Assembly: GCF_000471905.2 (NCBI RefSeq) | Contig: NW_006499997.1 | Coordinates: 4,237,197-4,301,196 of the forward strand | Source: Amborella trichopoda | Taxonomy: Eukaryota; Streptophyta; Magnoliopsida; Amborellales; Amborellaceae | Length of the DNA: 64,000 nt | Direction of reading: 5' to 3' | Shown here: positions 34,231 through 46,929 of the stretch, in pieces | How positions within the stretch are numbered: position 1 is the first letter of the stretch | How the letters are laid out: each line of letters begins with the position of its first letter | Translations under genes and position numbers: made by a program | Notes under the pieces: model-generated | What the model was told of the DNA's origin: nothing | Databases searched by the model: none | The model's input: only the letters and a program-made list of their open reading frames with translations

Positions 34231-35242
34231 CTCTGTCAGGGCAAACATTCGCCCTTGAGCCTTTGGTTGGTCCTCTGATCCTTTGACAGGACAGTCTTTT
34301 ACAAGATGGCCTGGCTTGCCACACCGGAAGCAGGCCCTAATCTTCCTGTAGCACTCTACTGTTGTAGGGTTGAATAGACCACAGTGAGGGTGGACTGGGC
34401 GTCGGCTGATCCTTCCATTATTCGAAAAAGCCCCTGGAACCTTGACACTGCCCTGACTATTTCTCCCCTTCAATTCTTTCCTGGGAGGCAGTCGTTCTTT
34501 CTTCTTAAAACTTCCAAGCTATAAGACACGTAGTCTCCCTTCTCTTCGAGCTCGAAAGGCTTCACAATCTCTCTCTATCTTTAGGGTCAGGTCCACCAGT
34601 AGAGAGTAGGTCTTGAGGTTTGTTGAAATACTTCCCCTTATATCAGGCCGAAGGCCCCTCTCAAACTTTCTAGCCTTTCTCGCCTCAGAGTTAATAATAT
34701 GTGGTGCATATCTAGATAGTTCAGTAAATTTCACTGCATATTGCTCTACTGACATTCTTCCCTATTGTAGCTCTATAAATTCTACCTCTTTCCTTTCCCT
34801 TATAGAGTTGGGAAAATACTTCTCATAAAATACTTTCAGAAAATTCTCTCAAGTAGTTACAATCCCCGTTCTTTCCCGCCCTTTCCTGCAATTGCTTTAC
34901 TGAGCCCCACTCTCCTTCGAGCATAAACGTACCCAGGCTAACATTCTGTTCGTCTCTACAATTTAAAACTTCAAAGATATTTTATGTCTGTCTTCTCCAT
35001 CTCTCAGCCTTCTTTACTCCCCCATGCCCGACAAAGTTTGGAGGTGCCAGTCTCTTGAACCTTTCTATCAAACTGCTATCGTTCTGGTCAGGGGTCGGGG
35101 TAGACGGGGCCGGCATAAAATCTCTCATTATTAGTGTCATAGCCCCAAAAGTACTGAAGAATAAACTGAAGGCCTCAGTATTCTCATTGCTTGAACTCGT
35201 GTTGTTAGCACGAGTCTGCGGCACCTTCAACTTAAAATACAA
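34228..35242 (-). pseudogene. Gag region of element C
   Basis: In element order: TRANNTSSSNENTEAFSLFF, then ERFKRLAPPNFVGHGG, the capsid-like segment VEQYAVKFTELSRYAPHII with KFERGLRPDIR, and a CCHC zinc knuckle CFRCGKPGHLVKDC. Gag packages element RNA. It is broken in a few places. Confidence 0.88.
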
Positions 35243-35320
35243 ACATCTAATTACTAGCCTATCAAAGACCTATCCTACAGACACTCCTAAGACTACCTAG
35301 GCCAAGAATCGTATCCTAGC

Positions 35321-35337
35321 TGTTCTGATACCATAAT
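35321..35337 (-). promoter_or_regulatory. Primer-binding site of element C
   Basis: The minus strand reads TGGTATCAGAACA directly after the LTR edge, one change from the initiator methionine tRNA primer site TGGTATCAGAGC. Confidence 0.85.
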
Positions 35338-35393
35338 TGTCACGACCCCGCCCCTGGGCCATAAACCGTACGAGCGGGTGATGACAGGGTGCG
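35338..35393 (-). repeat. Start of the 5' LTR of element C
   Basis: Fifty-six bases beginning TGTCACGACCCCGCCC align with the start of the C 3' LTR at 27182 before the LTR of D begins at 35394. The remainder should lie beyond element D, outside what is recognisable here. Confidence 0.8.
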
Positions 35394-38300
35394 TGTCACA
35401 ACCCTGCCTCGGATCGTCCAACCTTTCCCTGACGGAGGGCGACCGAGCATCGTAATCCCAATGCAGCGTTTGTCTTTAAGACAAGAGTAGATTCAATACC
35501 TTTTTCTAGGTAATCAAGCAAATTAAGGAAAGTAAAGGCTACATAAGTCCAGAATTTAAAACTTGGCCAAACCATTCGCAGAAAAATGTTACATTACATT
35601 ACATCCCAAAAGTAGTACAATAGAGTTAAGGGATGCAGGGCCCACGGTTACATGATTCCAAGAAAATAATACAAATAGGGCCGAGAGCCCAGCTACCTAC
35701 AGGTCCAAAAATCCTTCTCAGAGTGGCCGCCTCGGTCTTCAGCCACGGTCCGCACTCCCAGCTCCAAACTTGTTACTCTCGGTCAACAGGGAGGAAAAAA
35801 TAATGGAATGAGCTTTGAAGCTTAGCAAGAAGATCTAGTGGTATGCATTGGTGATGATTCTACCCATGTGTAATAAACAATTTATTTGATCATAATCGGT
35901 GGGAGTGCAATGGCTACGCATCTTGGCCATCAGATCAATGCATGGGTTACATTCATGATATCCAAGTACTAGTGCATCAATTATGAACAACATAAGGCAT
36001 CAATTATAGATAATATCATGAAATCAATATCATGCAGTCATTACAACTATAGAAAATCATATTCAGAATTCATTCATTACACACTCACTCCCTAATTCGC
36101 CTCCTCCTTCTAGTAGAAGCCCTATCCATCAAGCCAAGCCAATCTCGTTGTTTAGGACTTTTACCATCTCACAAGAAGGAGGATAATGACAAATAGGTTA
36201 ATCCACTTTGTAATACTCTCAACTCACGCATACGGTTCCCAACGTGCCTTGGGAGTTCAATAGGCCTTTACCTTGCAAGGCATCCATCAATCACATATCT
36301 CATCTCATGAATCACAGGGAGCGACTCTCCTTTTTCTCCTTACCAGTTCCTGTCATTGTATAGGTTAGGGAATATGTCGGCATCGCCTCCTCAGTGTATC
36401 AATCTCCACTAACAATGGGTGTCCCATCACCTAGTGGTCAGTATCAGTAAAGTAGTGGCCAATAATACTCTCATCACTATAATAGTATCGTACCCACTAC
36501 CAATGGGTGTTCCACTGCGTAGTGGTCATCATTAAGGCCTCTTTCCATGCTCGAGCATTCAATTTATTCAATTCCAATTCAATGCCTTATAACAGATGAT
36601 CACATTCTCATCATAATAGTACGACGATTAACACAAAGCATTTATTACATGAATTGTAGCATAGCATTTATACATAAATATCATCAACAACATTTTGGCA
36701 CTTATCATGAAACTTTCGGAATGAATTAATCACATCAATATGACACTAATAAAATTTCACATAAAGCATAGCCGTATAATACCATTCATAAAGTAGTATG
36801 GCATTCATTATTTATCGCATGAAGATTGTCACTTGGCACTCAGACGGCAGTGACACACATGACACTACGCGCATGACGCTATGCGCATACGCTACGGGCA
36901 AAGCGCTATGCGCATGACGCTACGGGCACAGCGCTACATATTACGCATGCGAAGTTATGCTCGCAGCATTACATGCACGGCGCTACCCACATGTAGTTTC
37001 ACCGACGGCAACACCCAGACACATGCGGCGATGCTCATGCAATTTCACGCAGACGGCGATGCCCAGTCACAAGCAGCGATGCTCATGCAATTTCATGCAG
37101 ATAGCGATGCCCAGCCACATGCGGTAATGCACATGCAGTTTTACGCAGACGGTGATACCAAAACACAAGCGGTAATGCACATGCAGGTTACATAGATGGC
37201 GATACCCAAACACAAGCGACAATGCACATGCAGTTTACATAGATGGCGATACCCAAACACAAGCGACAATGCACATGCAATTTACATAGACAACGATACT
37301 CAAACACAACAACGATACTCAAACACACGCGGCAATGCACATGCAGTTTACACAGACAGCGATACCCAAACACAAGCAGTGATGCACATGCATGCCATAC
37401 AGATTGAGATGCCCCAAAAAGGGGGTCACAATTGCTGGAATTATAGTGACTGTGAGCAGTGACATGACCCACGTTAGGCCATATCTTTTGATCTATGTGA
37501 CATTTTTATCATGATGCAAAGAGGCAAACTTTAACTAGACATATGTGTCTTTTATTTAAAACTATTTTGGGGCCATTTGGGCACCGTTTGGTCAACGAAT
37601 GATACGGGGAAAGAACCCACACAGTTGCTGAAAAATCTCCTTCCCTCAAACATTAACATGTCATGACCGTATTATACCTCATTATAAATCACTTAAATCA
37701 TAATTTTTGTCTTAATCGTATCAAGTGAACTTGTAAGTTTGGCAAGGAAATAACTCTGTGATTTTTTCAAAGTTCATAGGCCATGTTCAACATTCATTCT
37801 ACTTCATTTATCTTCCATTCTGCATTCATTCGTTCTGTCATGCATAACACTAAATCCACTTACCAGGTCACGGTTCTCCTAAGCTTACATGCGTAGGTTG
37901 CTCCTTGCTTTCCTCACAACAACTTCTCCTTTGATCCACGTGCAGGTCACCTTTCACTCTTTGCACCAGTCGGTAATTCCCCAACGGCAGCAACACAAGA
38001 GAAAGTTTGAGGGGAAAGAAAGGAAAAAATGGTTCTAAGGGCAAGGAGAGGCATGATTTATAGGCGCATGGGTTGTCAACATCCACTATGACTGACGCCG
38101 CGGGTGGTTGGGTAGTGCGTTGTGGCTGACATCACATGTGCGACGCGACGTTGACACACTCTCGGTACGACACTGATAGATACGGCATGGCGCTGACACT
38201 GTTGATGGCTACACACTTGACCAACAGCGCACGACATTACTCCAAGCGGTGATAAGCTTGCGGTGATGCTCCAGCCGATGATAGGTATGCGGTGATACTT

Positions 38301-38570
38301 TGTTTCACATGTGGTGTTAGTCTCCTTCATGCGCGACGATACTCCTGTCACGCTCGCGGCGATACCCCTTGTTTGCACACGACATTACCATTCCTTCACC
38401 CTTATGAGCGCCATGAGCTTTTATACTACATGGACTGTTACTAGGCTAAATCACCCAGATGGCACTAACCTTCGCCCTTAGCGCCAGGCACGCACTTCCG
38501 TCTTTCTTGACTTCCTTCTCTCTCTCCTCTGTCGCAAGTGGTCCGATTGAATCGAATTGTGGCCCTTACA
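35394..38570 (-). repeat. 3' LTR of element D (about 3.2 kb)
   Basis: In plus orientation it runs from TGTCACAACCCTGCC to GGCCCTTACA. It holds the LTR landmark GGAATGAGCTTTGAAGCTTAG (near 35814), a decayed palindrome near 36191, local CCCATC..GTAGTGG repeats (36405-36530), a 48 bp minisatellite (36975-37400) and degenerate GCGGTGATAC-type repeats (38090-38400). No gene is seen. Confidence 0.88.
36975..37400. repeat. 48 bp minisatellite in LTR of D
   Basis: Units such as ATGCAATTTCACGCAGACGG followed by CGATGCCCAGTCACAAGC recur every 48 bases for several units, then continue with shortened variants to about 37400. Short GCGCTATGCGCATGACG repeats precede it (36860-36940). The repetitive frames on both strands are products of the array. 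Confidence 0.85.
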
Positions 38571-38590
38571 TCATCACCCTCTTAAAAAGG
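38571..38590 (-). promoter_or_regulatory. Polypurine tract of element D
   Basis: The minus strand is purine-rich (TTTTTAAGAGGGTGATGA) directly before the LTR start TGTAAGGGCC. Confidence 0.7.
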
Positions 38591-38599
38591 ATTTTGTCC

Positions 38600-40050
38600 C
38601 CAAAATCATTAATTAAATATGTGGGGCTATTTCTCCCTAATCTCATCCTCCCGTTCCCATGTTGATTCTTCCGTTGAGTGATATTGCCATTGTATCCGAA
38701 CTAAGGGAATTTCTTTATTGCGTAATACTTGCACTATCCTATCCACTATCCCAATTAGTCATTCAACATAGGTTAGGTCTTCCCTGAGTGGGATTGGTTT
38801 GTACTCCAAAACATGGGACGGGTCAAGCTAATATTTCCCTAGTAGGGATACATAAAAGACGTTATGGAGGTTGGCCAAATCAAGTGGTAGGGCATGTCGG
38901 TATGCCACACTCCCAATCCTTTCTAGAATCTCAAAAGACCCAATGAATCGTGAGCTTAATTTCTCTTTCTTACCAAATGTTGTAACGCCCTTGGTCGGTG
39001 ATACCTTTAGGAAGACCCGATCTCCTATCTTGAACTCGAGGTCTCTCTTGCGATTATCAGCGTAACTCTTTTTCTGACCTTGGGCTGCCTTGAGTCGTTC
39101 TCTAATTAAAGAGATCTTTTCAAAATTTAGTTGAACTAGTTCGGGCCCCAGTAATTTCCTTTTGCCTACTTCTTCCCAGCAGATGTGCGATCTGCACTTC
39201 CTCCCGTACAATGCCTCGTAAGGTTCCATTTGGATGCTAGCTTGAAAGCTATTGCTGTAAGCAAACTCTATCAGGTGTAGATGGTCTTCCCAGCTTCCTC
39301 TAAAATCAATTACACATGCTCTCAACATGTCTTTCAAAGTTTGAATGGTTCTCTCTGACTGCCCGTCTGTTTGGGGGTGAAAGGCGGTGCTAAAAGTAAG
39401 CTCAGTCCCCAGGGTTGATTGTAGACTTGCCCAAAACTTAGAAGTGAACCTAGGGTCTCTTTCTGATACAAAGATGATAGGAATCCCATGAAGTCTCGCA
39501 ATTTCTCTGATGTATAGCTGGGTCAACTTGACCAATGTACAGGTCATGCGAACCGGTAAGAAGTGAGAAACCTTAGTCAGTTGGTCCACCACGACCTAGA
39601 TACTATCATGCCCTGCACTCGATCTTGATAACCCAGAGACAAAATCCATTGCGATGTGTTCCCATTTCCATTTCGATGTGTTCCCATTTCTTATTTTCGA
39701 CCTTCACTTGTTTACACATTAGATATTTAGCCACAAACTGCGTCGTGTCTCGCTTCATAATATTCCACCAGAAGGCACTTTTAAAATCCTGGTACATTTT
39801 CGTACCCCCAGGATGTATCATGTAACGAGAGTAGTGTGCTTCCTTCAGAATGGCCCTTTTTACACTTTCATCATTGGGAACACATATTCGGCCCTTAAAC
39901 CTTAACAATCCATCACTACCTAAAGAAAAATCCTCTTTCCCTTCTATCTTCAGTTCTTCGAGGATTTTCATCAGATGGGAATCTTCTTTCTGAACCACTC
40001 GGACTTGTCGGAAGAGTTGGGGCTCCATCCTTAGACATGACAGTACTTCC
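38600..40050 (-). pseudogene. Integrase region of element D with chromodomain
   Basis: In element order: the zinc-binding region with HYSRYMIHPGGTKMYQDF, then core blocks LHGIPIIFVSERDPRFTSK and [17 protein letters not shown], then GDRVFLKVSPTKGV and LSSRFIGSFEILERI. The chromodomain-like end has WQYHSTEESTWEREDEI by minus-strand reading. Wording is almost that of B. It is broken in a few places. Confidence 0.9.
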
Positions 40051-40099
40051 CCCTCTTCACTGAGAGGTTACGATGGGTGCCATTCCACTACATCCTCCA

Positions 40100-41990
40100 A
40101 CGACTTCATTTCACGCACCATCAATTGTGTCACAGAGACCACGATTTTCTAACTTAAGGTGTTAGCTACTATATTGGTCTGACCTGGATGGTATTTGATT
40201 GTGTAGTCATAGTCATTCAGTAGGTCCATCCATCTCCTTTGCCTCATGTTCAACTCTTTCTGAGAAATCAGGCACTTGAGGCTCTTGTGGTCTGTGAACA
40301 CCTTAAACTGGGCCCCATAGAGGTAGTGCCTCCATATTTTTGTGCAAATACTACTGTCGCGAGTTCCAAATCATGAGTGGGGTAGTTCTGCTCATACGAC
40401 TTTAGTTGCCTGGAGGCATATGCAATAACCATACCTCTCTGCATTAGTATACCACCGAGCCCTTTATGGGATGCATCATTGTAAATCACAAAATCTTCAT
40501 TTCCCTAGGGCAAGGCCAGGATCGGGGCGGTGGTCAGTCTCTTCTTGAGTTCTTGGAAACTTTCTCACAATCATCTAACCACATAAACTTTATGTTCTTC
40601 TGGGTCAGCCGAGTTAGGGGGAGCGCTATCTAGGAGAATCCCTCTACAAAGCACCGGTAGTATCCGGCTAACCCCAAGAAACTACGAACTTCACTCACAT
40701 TTGCTGGTTTCTCCCATTTAAGCATGTCTTCAACTTTGGAAGGGTCGATCGTGATCCTATCCTTAGAAATACTGTGACCCAGGAAGGTCACGCTGGGAAG
40801 CCAAAACTCACTCTTACTTAATTTGGCACACATAATTTCTGACTTTAAGGTTTGCAAAATAGATCTTAGATGCTGCTCATGTAACTTCCAGTCTTTTGAG
40901 GACACCAGAATATCATCAATGAAAACCACCACAAAATCATCTAGAAAAGGGAAACACCATATTCATTATATCAATGAATGCAACAGGGGCATTGGTTAAC
41001 CCGAACGACATTACAAGAAACTCGTAATGACTGTATCGAGTTCTAAAATCCATCTTCGGGATGTCTCCTTCCTTCACCCTTAGTTGGTGATACCCTGATC
41101 GGAGATCGATCTTAGAAAACACCTGAGCTTCCCGGAGCTGATCAAATAGGTCATTGCTTCTAGGCAGAGGATACTTATTCTTCACCGTTACTTGGTTTAT
41201 TTTCCTATAGTCAATGCATAGCCTCAGGGACCCATCCTTCTTCTTCACGAATAGAATTGGTACACCCCAAGGTGACACGCTGGGTTGGATGAACCCCTTA
41301 TTTAACAGTTCTTGCAATTGCTCTTTTAACTCTTTCAATTCTACCAGGACCATCCTAGATGGAGCTTTAAAGATGGGCACGGTGCCTGGGACTACATCTA
41401 TCTCAAATTCAATTTCCCTCATTGGAGGCAGGGAGGGTAACTCTTCTAGGAATACCTCAGGGTAGTCCCTAACAACTGGTATCTCCTCTAGATGGGCTTG
41501 GACACCCATATTCTCTACTACATAAGCCAAATACCCTTCACATTTCTCAGTCAGTAGGCAAGAGGCCCGAAGGGCAGAAATAAGGTTTAGAGGGGAAATA
41601 TCCCTGGTGCTCTCAAGGTGCAGTACTGTTTGATCAGAACATTTAAAGGTTACCATCTTTTCATGGTAATTGACGGTGGCATGATGGGTGTACAACCAAT
41701 CCATGCTCAGAATAACATCAAAGTCCTGAATATCTAGGAGGATCAAATCTATAGGTAGGTCGCACCCATCAATTTTAATCCCACACTGTCTAAATACCCT
41801 ATTAGTCTCTAAAGAATCCCCCACAAGTGTGCTTACTACCAGGGCATAATTGAGACATGCAGATGTAACATTTAAATCGCAAGAAAAATGGGGTGCAACT
41901 AAGGAATGAGAGGAGTCAAGATCAATTAAGGCTTTGGATCTAGCACCACAGATAGAGAGCGTACCTCTGATCACCTAGGTGGATGCCTTG
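40100..41990 (-). pseudogene. Protease, reverse transcriptase and RNase H region of element D
   Basis: In element order: the protease-like segment [18 protein letters not shown]; reverse transcriptase with [36 protein letters not shown] and VVFIDDILVSSKD, which holds the catalytic aspartate pair; the thumb ITIDPSKVEDMLKWEKP; and RNase H with [16 protein letters not shown]. It is broken in a few places. Confidence 0.9.
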
Positions 41991-41999
41991 GCTTCTTGT

Positions 42000-42600
42000 T
42001 CAGTGAGAGCAAATATTCATCCATGTGTCTTTGGTCGGTCCTCGGTCTTTGCCACGGGACAGTCCTTAACCCAGTGGCTGAGCTTTCCTCACTTTATGCA
42101 CACGTTCTGCTTCCTGTAGCATTCAGCAGTAGTGTGGTTATCTTTTCCACAATGAGAGCATACCGGGCGTCGATCACCTTCCATGTTGCCCAGGTGATTC
42201 TTCTGAGCCTTCTGATTAAGCTGGTATGGCTTTCCTCTAATATCCCTTCTTAGAAATTGTCGAGGCTTCTTTCCAAACCTTCATAGTGGCATAACTTTCA
42301 TCTTTCCTTCCTTCCTCGATCTATGGTCCTTGCAGTCCCTCTCAAATTTTAAGGCGAGGTCCAGTAATGGGACGTATGACTTCAGGTTGGCTGACATCAC
42401 TCTCCCTCTAATATTCGGTCGAAGGCCCCTCTCGAATTTAGCCTCCTTTTGTGCCTCGGTGTCAACAATGTGGGGCGCATACCTAGAGAGCTCTGCAAAT
42501 CTAGCGGCGTACTACTCCACTGTCATACCCCCTTGTTGGAGTTCAATAAATTATATTTCCTTTCTCTCCTTAACGGAGTCTGGAAAATACTTCTCATCTT
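42000..42600 (-). pseudogene. Gag region of element D
   Basis: The minus strand matches the C-terminal half of gag in B and C, including the knuckle region near 42080-42180 and the ERG-type capsid segment near 42400-42500. It ends at the junction with E1 gag sequence near 42600. It is broken. Confidence 0.75.
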
Positions 42601-44000
42601 GAACAAGTTCGAGGATATGGTGCATGCGATGATGGAAAAGAGGTCAATTCCCATCACTCTAATGGTGCACCTCCAAGAAAGCCCCCTCTGTCTACCTCAT
42701 AGGACAATTCTGTCCCCCATCCCATCTCTCAGATAGAGATTGACGCTATGGTCACTCATAGTCTAAAGAACAGACAAATCCCGAGGATACAAGGCACAAC
42801 ATCTTATCAAAGGCCATACCCCTTGTATATTGATCATGTCCTGTTTCCCTCAGATTATAAGAAAGGGAAGTTTCCTTTATTCAACGGAACCACATCCCCG
42901 AACCAGCATATTGCCCACTTCCAGGCAGCATGTCGAGAAACAGCGGCTGACGGGAGACTTCTTCTCTGACAGTTCGTTGAGACCCTCGATGGCCCAGCTT
43001 TCAATGGTATGCCCGACTCCCTCCAAACTCAGTCCAGACATGGGAGGAGATGGAGAAGTTGTTCTATCAACGCTTCTATGAGGTCGAGAGGGAGGTTCAA
43101 ACCATCGAACTTCTCACCTTGACTCAAGACACCGATGAGCCCGTGGATCAGTTCATATCAAGATAGAGAAACTTGGCTTCCCGTCATCCTAACCCTATGC
43201 CTGAGAAGGAAGTAGTCCAAACTTGTGTGCAGAACATGCGACCTGAAATTGCTCTACATATCGAGGCCTCTAATCCGACCTCCATGTGAGAGTTGATCTC
43301 TAAATTAGTCCACATAGAAAGTCTATCACACTACCATGGTGTGACACGACAACCATCTACATGTTCAGCAAATAATTGGGGCAATGCTAACTCTCGGAAT
43401 AACACAAGGTGCAGCTAACAGAAAGGAGTAATCAGTGCGACCGTCATGGTCACTGATTCAAAGAAGGCTCCCTCCCAAACTTTGGACCTCTCTAAAGGGG
43501 TAAGCACTGCAATGGTTGCACCTCAGGCTGGCAAGCAACAACAATCGTACAATCGGGTATCCCCACCAGCCAACCTTGATCGGGGTGATTATTTCACCGG
43601 GCACAGGAACAAGGTCTACCCCTTCGAGAAGGAATGGGTACCTACGCTGCTCTGGTTAATATTGGAACATAATATGATCCAGCTTTTAGAAACCAAATTC
43701 TCTAAGCAACCTGCCCTTAAAACTCAGGCGACTTATTGTGCCTACCATCGGAGGATCAATTCCCCTACAAATGACTGCTACACGCTAAATGATATTATCG
43801 AGGCCCTGATTCTGAAGGGATAGATAAAGCTTGAAGACTTAAAGAGAGCCTTAGAGGCAGTCGAGGCTTCTCATGTCGTAACAATCCAAGAGGATGAAAA
43901 AATGCTCGATATCCTTTATGCCTTCTTCATTATAATAGTTCAGGAAGGCATAATCACACTGAAATAGGCAACGTAACCCTGCCGCCTTGCTAAGGGGACT
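42601..44000 (+). pseudogene. Gag region of E1
   Basis: In order: NKFEDMVHAMMEK, SYQRPYPLYIDHVLFPSDY, FPLFNGTTSPNQHIAHFQ, then the capsid-like block around WEEMEKLFYQRFYEVEREV and MPEKEVVQTCVQNMRPEI. The C-terminal block is EWVPTLLWLILEHNMIQLLE with YCAYHRRINSPTNDCYTLND, a hallmark of Tat-lineage gag. About 85-88 percent alike to E2 at DNA level over the compared part, by eye. It is broken in several places. Confidence 0.82.
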
Positions 44001-44379
44001 GAAGATCGTTGGTGCCCGTACCATTAGATAAGAGGTCATTACGTGTCGAAATGCGCAAGCTTCCTTGATATATTCGCAAAGAAAATGCGGGAGTGTCAGG
44101 AGTTTTACAATCTTCCTATAAGTGATCCCCAAGTCATTCCTCTATCGGGGCAAGAAGGTCTACAAACCAGGACCTTCCTATCAATGACTCGGACTCTATG
44201 GAACCCTCGATTCCCCATCCATGGATAGTTTACCATGACCGAAGCAGACTCAAGTCCTTAAGGTGAGAAGCAGTTCACCAAGCTAGGGCTATTCTCCACC
44301 CCAGTGAGATGAATCAAACATCACCTCAGAAAACCAAAAAAAGATGGGCACCAAGGGCTACTGACTGAAGAAACAAGAT

Positions 44380-45420
44380 GGCTCAACCCACAGTTGAGCA
44401 AGAATTTCTCAGGCCCCTTCCTCCACTGCCAACTTTACTGGACTTCATCCCTGGCATGAGCCTTCTTCCTTCTTTATCCTGTCAAGAAGACATCACCATG
44501 CGATCTCCCACTCAGTATACATCCAATGAGGGTGACGACGCTAAAATCACTCCCCAACGGTCAAAGTAAGGGAAAGATCTAAAAGACCCCTTGCAACCGT
44601 CCAACTCTGGTAATGACGTAAAAAGCTGCCCAGATCAGTCTGATGAGGGGAACGACCTTAAAAGTCCCCCACCTTCTAACCCTTCTCTTTCTTCTTCTCT
44701 TGCTTCTCATTCTCCCTCTTCTGTCTCTCCTCCAGCTACAATCTTCATATGCCCGAACTTTGAGGATCTAGACTGAGAACTCGTAGGATCCAATATAAGC
44801 AGAACGCAGCATAAACAATTGAGAAAGACCCTCTCACAGGCAGCAGGATTCCTAACAATTTCTAATGCCCTGGCAACTAAAGCCAAGCCGGAGCCACCTT
44901 CCTTAAAGAAGCACAAGAAGTCGAAGCCAAAGAAACCCTGGTGGCCACCTGAGCCTGACTTTGGGCAAAGATTTACAGAATCAAATGGGCAAAGCTCCTA
45001 TTCTCAGGGATCTTTCCACATGGTGCAAATTTCAGGAGCAATACCCACCACGGGGCAGATAAATCGCAAATCAGGGAGGACGCTGCAACCTCCACTGCAG
45101 AAGTCGGGCACCTTGAAGTTCCTCAGTCCAGCACTGCCCCCTAATCCAAAGACTAGTATGCCTATCTTACAGCTCCTTAGGCTCCTTCCTAATCACAATA
45201 CTTCAAGCAGTCCACCTATTCTTCAATTTATTGGGACCTTTTTTATCTCATGCACCCAGTCTCTTCCAAGACCTCAAACTTCCATCACTCAAACCAAGCC
45301 CGTTGAACAATCAAGTAAGCAAGCCAGCCAAAATAAACCTTTTCTACCCAAACCTTCTCCTCAACCTAACATACCACCCAAATCAATGGCAGGACCAGGA
45401 GCACAAGGCCCTGAGTAAGA
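44380..45420 (+). pseudogene. Ser/Pro/Lys-rich linker between gag and protease of E1
   Basis: Low-complexity Ser/Pro stretches surround conserved blocks NDLKSPPPSNPSLSSS and FICPNFEDLD, then a Lys-rich segment RKTLSQAAGFLTISNALATK with KKHKKSKPKKP. E2 has the same blocks (FNEALD-type and KKRKKSMPKKP) at 61256-61970. No enzyme motif is visible; the basic stretch could bind nucleic acid, which is inference. It is broken. Confidence 0.65.
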
Positions 45421-45429
45421 AAAGGTTAA

Positions 45430-46200
45430 ATACGATGTGATAGGGCATCTACGGAAGCTTCCAGCCCTTCTCAGTGTCTACGATGCCCTCATGCTCTTAA
45501 AGGATTACCGGATGTATTTGGTTTAGGCTCTTTCTAACCTAGAAGTGTACGAAACTGAAGTAGAACCCATTGAGGTAGACCCGACAATTCTACAAGGATG
45601 TATGCCAATCACCTTTTCAGAGGACAATCTACAACTAGGGGAAAAATTCCATAATCGCCCTCTCTTTGTTACCGACGAATTACATGCATGTCCCATCAAC
45701 TGAAGTATGCTAAATGGAGGGTCTGCGGTCAACCTTATTCCAAGGAGGATCCTTACTCGATTAGGGTTGGGATCTGAAGATCTTACCTCGACCCATGTCA
45801 TAGTTCAAGGTTTCAACTAGTCAGGAGAGAAGCCAGTCGGCACAGTGAGGCTTCCCTCTAAGATCAGTGAGCTAAACGATTACGCCCCGTTTCACGTAAT
45901 CAACACCGACACTTCTTACAATATTCTCAGCGGTCAATCGTGGCTCCATGACCAGGGGTGGTTCCATCAACATTGCATCAGTGCTTCAACTATAGTCAAC
46001 ATGGGAGACAACATAGGGTCTACGCTGATAAGAGACCACTCCCTATGGCCAAAACTCACTATGCAGATGCTAAATATTACTTTACAGATTTGGCCTCGCC
46101 TCAAAAGTAGAATGATGAAGGTCACATGTCTACGAGAAAGACTGCGCCCTTGTCTTATGAAGATGTTGAGGATGTTGAGAGAACATTGGTGAACATGTTC
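45430..46200 (+). pseudogene. Protease region of E1
   Basis: The plus strand shows NGGSAVNLIPRRILTRLG, the active-site region typical of Tat-lineage aspartic proteases, followed by RLPSKISELNDYAPFHVI and SYNILSGQSWLHDQG. The protease would cut the gag-pol polyprotein. It is broken. Confidence 0.75.
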
Positions 46201-46929
46201 AAAGAGGAAGAAAGGCAGGGTAGAATTTTACTCCTAACTACTCTTCATTCTAACATCCCAACCATCATCCCTCAAGAAACTCCTTCTTCGCCCGAAAAGG
46301 AATCTTTGCCCTCTTCCCCCAGTTCTGAGCCACCTTGGCCAGAAGATGAACTAGAGGTCATTATTGAGATTGAGCAAGCCATGGGGATAGAATTCCCGGC
46401 TCGGAGGATCACCTATACCAGACAAATAGAAAGTCTTGCATATTCCTATTGCGCTCTTGAGAGTCGAACCGGTGACCAACTAAAAGTGTTACTTCTCCCC
46501 GACCTCTCAGGAGAGCAATTCAATAAAGAACAATTTTCTTTCCCTCAAGGGTAGGATCCCCTAGCAAACGAAGTATGCAATCTCCTGAGTCAATTGGAGG
46601 TCATGCGTATCACTTCAAAGCATCTCAAAGAGTTTGTGCCGGAGACTAAAATCTATGATGAGTTTGAGGTAAATGCGCCACTAATGGAGGCCGAGGCCTC
46701 TCCTAACTGGACTAAATATAGTGACCAGGCTCACCAAATCATGAGGAAAGTGAACTATGAGCCCTTGGCCAATCAGATATTAAAAGGAGAAAAAGCAACA
46801 ACTCCCCATTACGAAGCTCTCCAAGCCTCAGAAGCCCATCATGGGGCTAGACAAGGACTAGGGTATTAGCCTCTTAGGGCAATGAAAGTGTCGAGAGGCA
46901 TTCAAACAAGAAAGCAGTAAAAGTAACAA
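46201..46929 (+). pseudogene. Region ahead of reverse transcriptase in E1
   Basis: Acidic and proline-rich sequence (PSSEPPWPEDELEVIIEIEQ), then MEVMRITSKHLKEFVPETKI and MRKVNYEPLANQILKG, then HHGARQGLGY. This is the connecting segment usual between protease and reverse transcriptase in Tat elements. The antisense frame begins soon after 46930. It is broken. Confidence 0.55.

Larger units (their letters stand above)
27182..35393 (-). mobile_element. Element C: Tekay/Del-like chromovirus
   Basis: Minus-strand element with 3' LTR (27182-30818), polypurine tract, integrase with chromodomain, RNase H, reverse transcriptase, protease, gag, primer site (35321-35337), and the first 56 bases of the 5' LTR (35338-35393). 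At that point the LTR of element D begins, so D appears to have inserted into the 5' LTR of C. It is broken, with about ten breaks in gag-pol. An assembly gap lies in the 3' LTR. Confidence 0.9.
35394..42600 (-). mobile_element. Element D: Tekay/Del-like chromovirus inserted in the 5' LTR of C
   Basis: In element order (minus strand) it has gag (to about 42600), protease, reverse transcriptase, RNase H, integrase with chromodomain, polypurine tract and 3' LTR (35394-38570). Its 3' end lies 56 bases inside the LTR of C, so it is younger than C. On its gag side it meets Tat-lineage gag sequence of E1 near 42600. D has the longest uninterrupted pol stretches of the Tekay-like set, and is broken with about six to ten breaks. 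Confidence 0.9.

Noticed and set aside
36881-37462. Frames rich in His, Gln and Ala as possible secreted or repeat proteins
   Set aside because: Produced by the 48 bp minisatellite; the same region is open on both strands.
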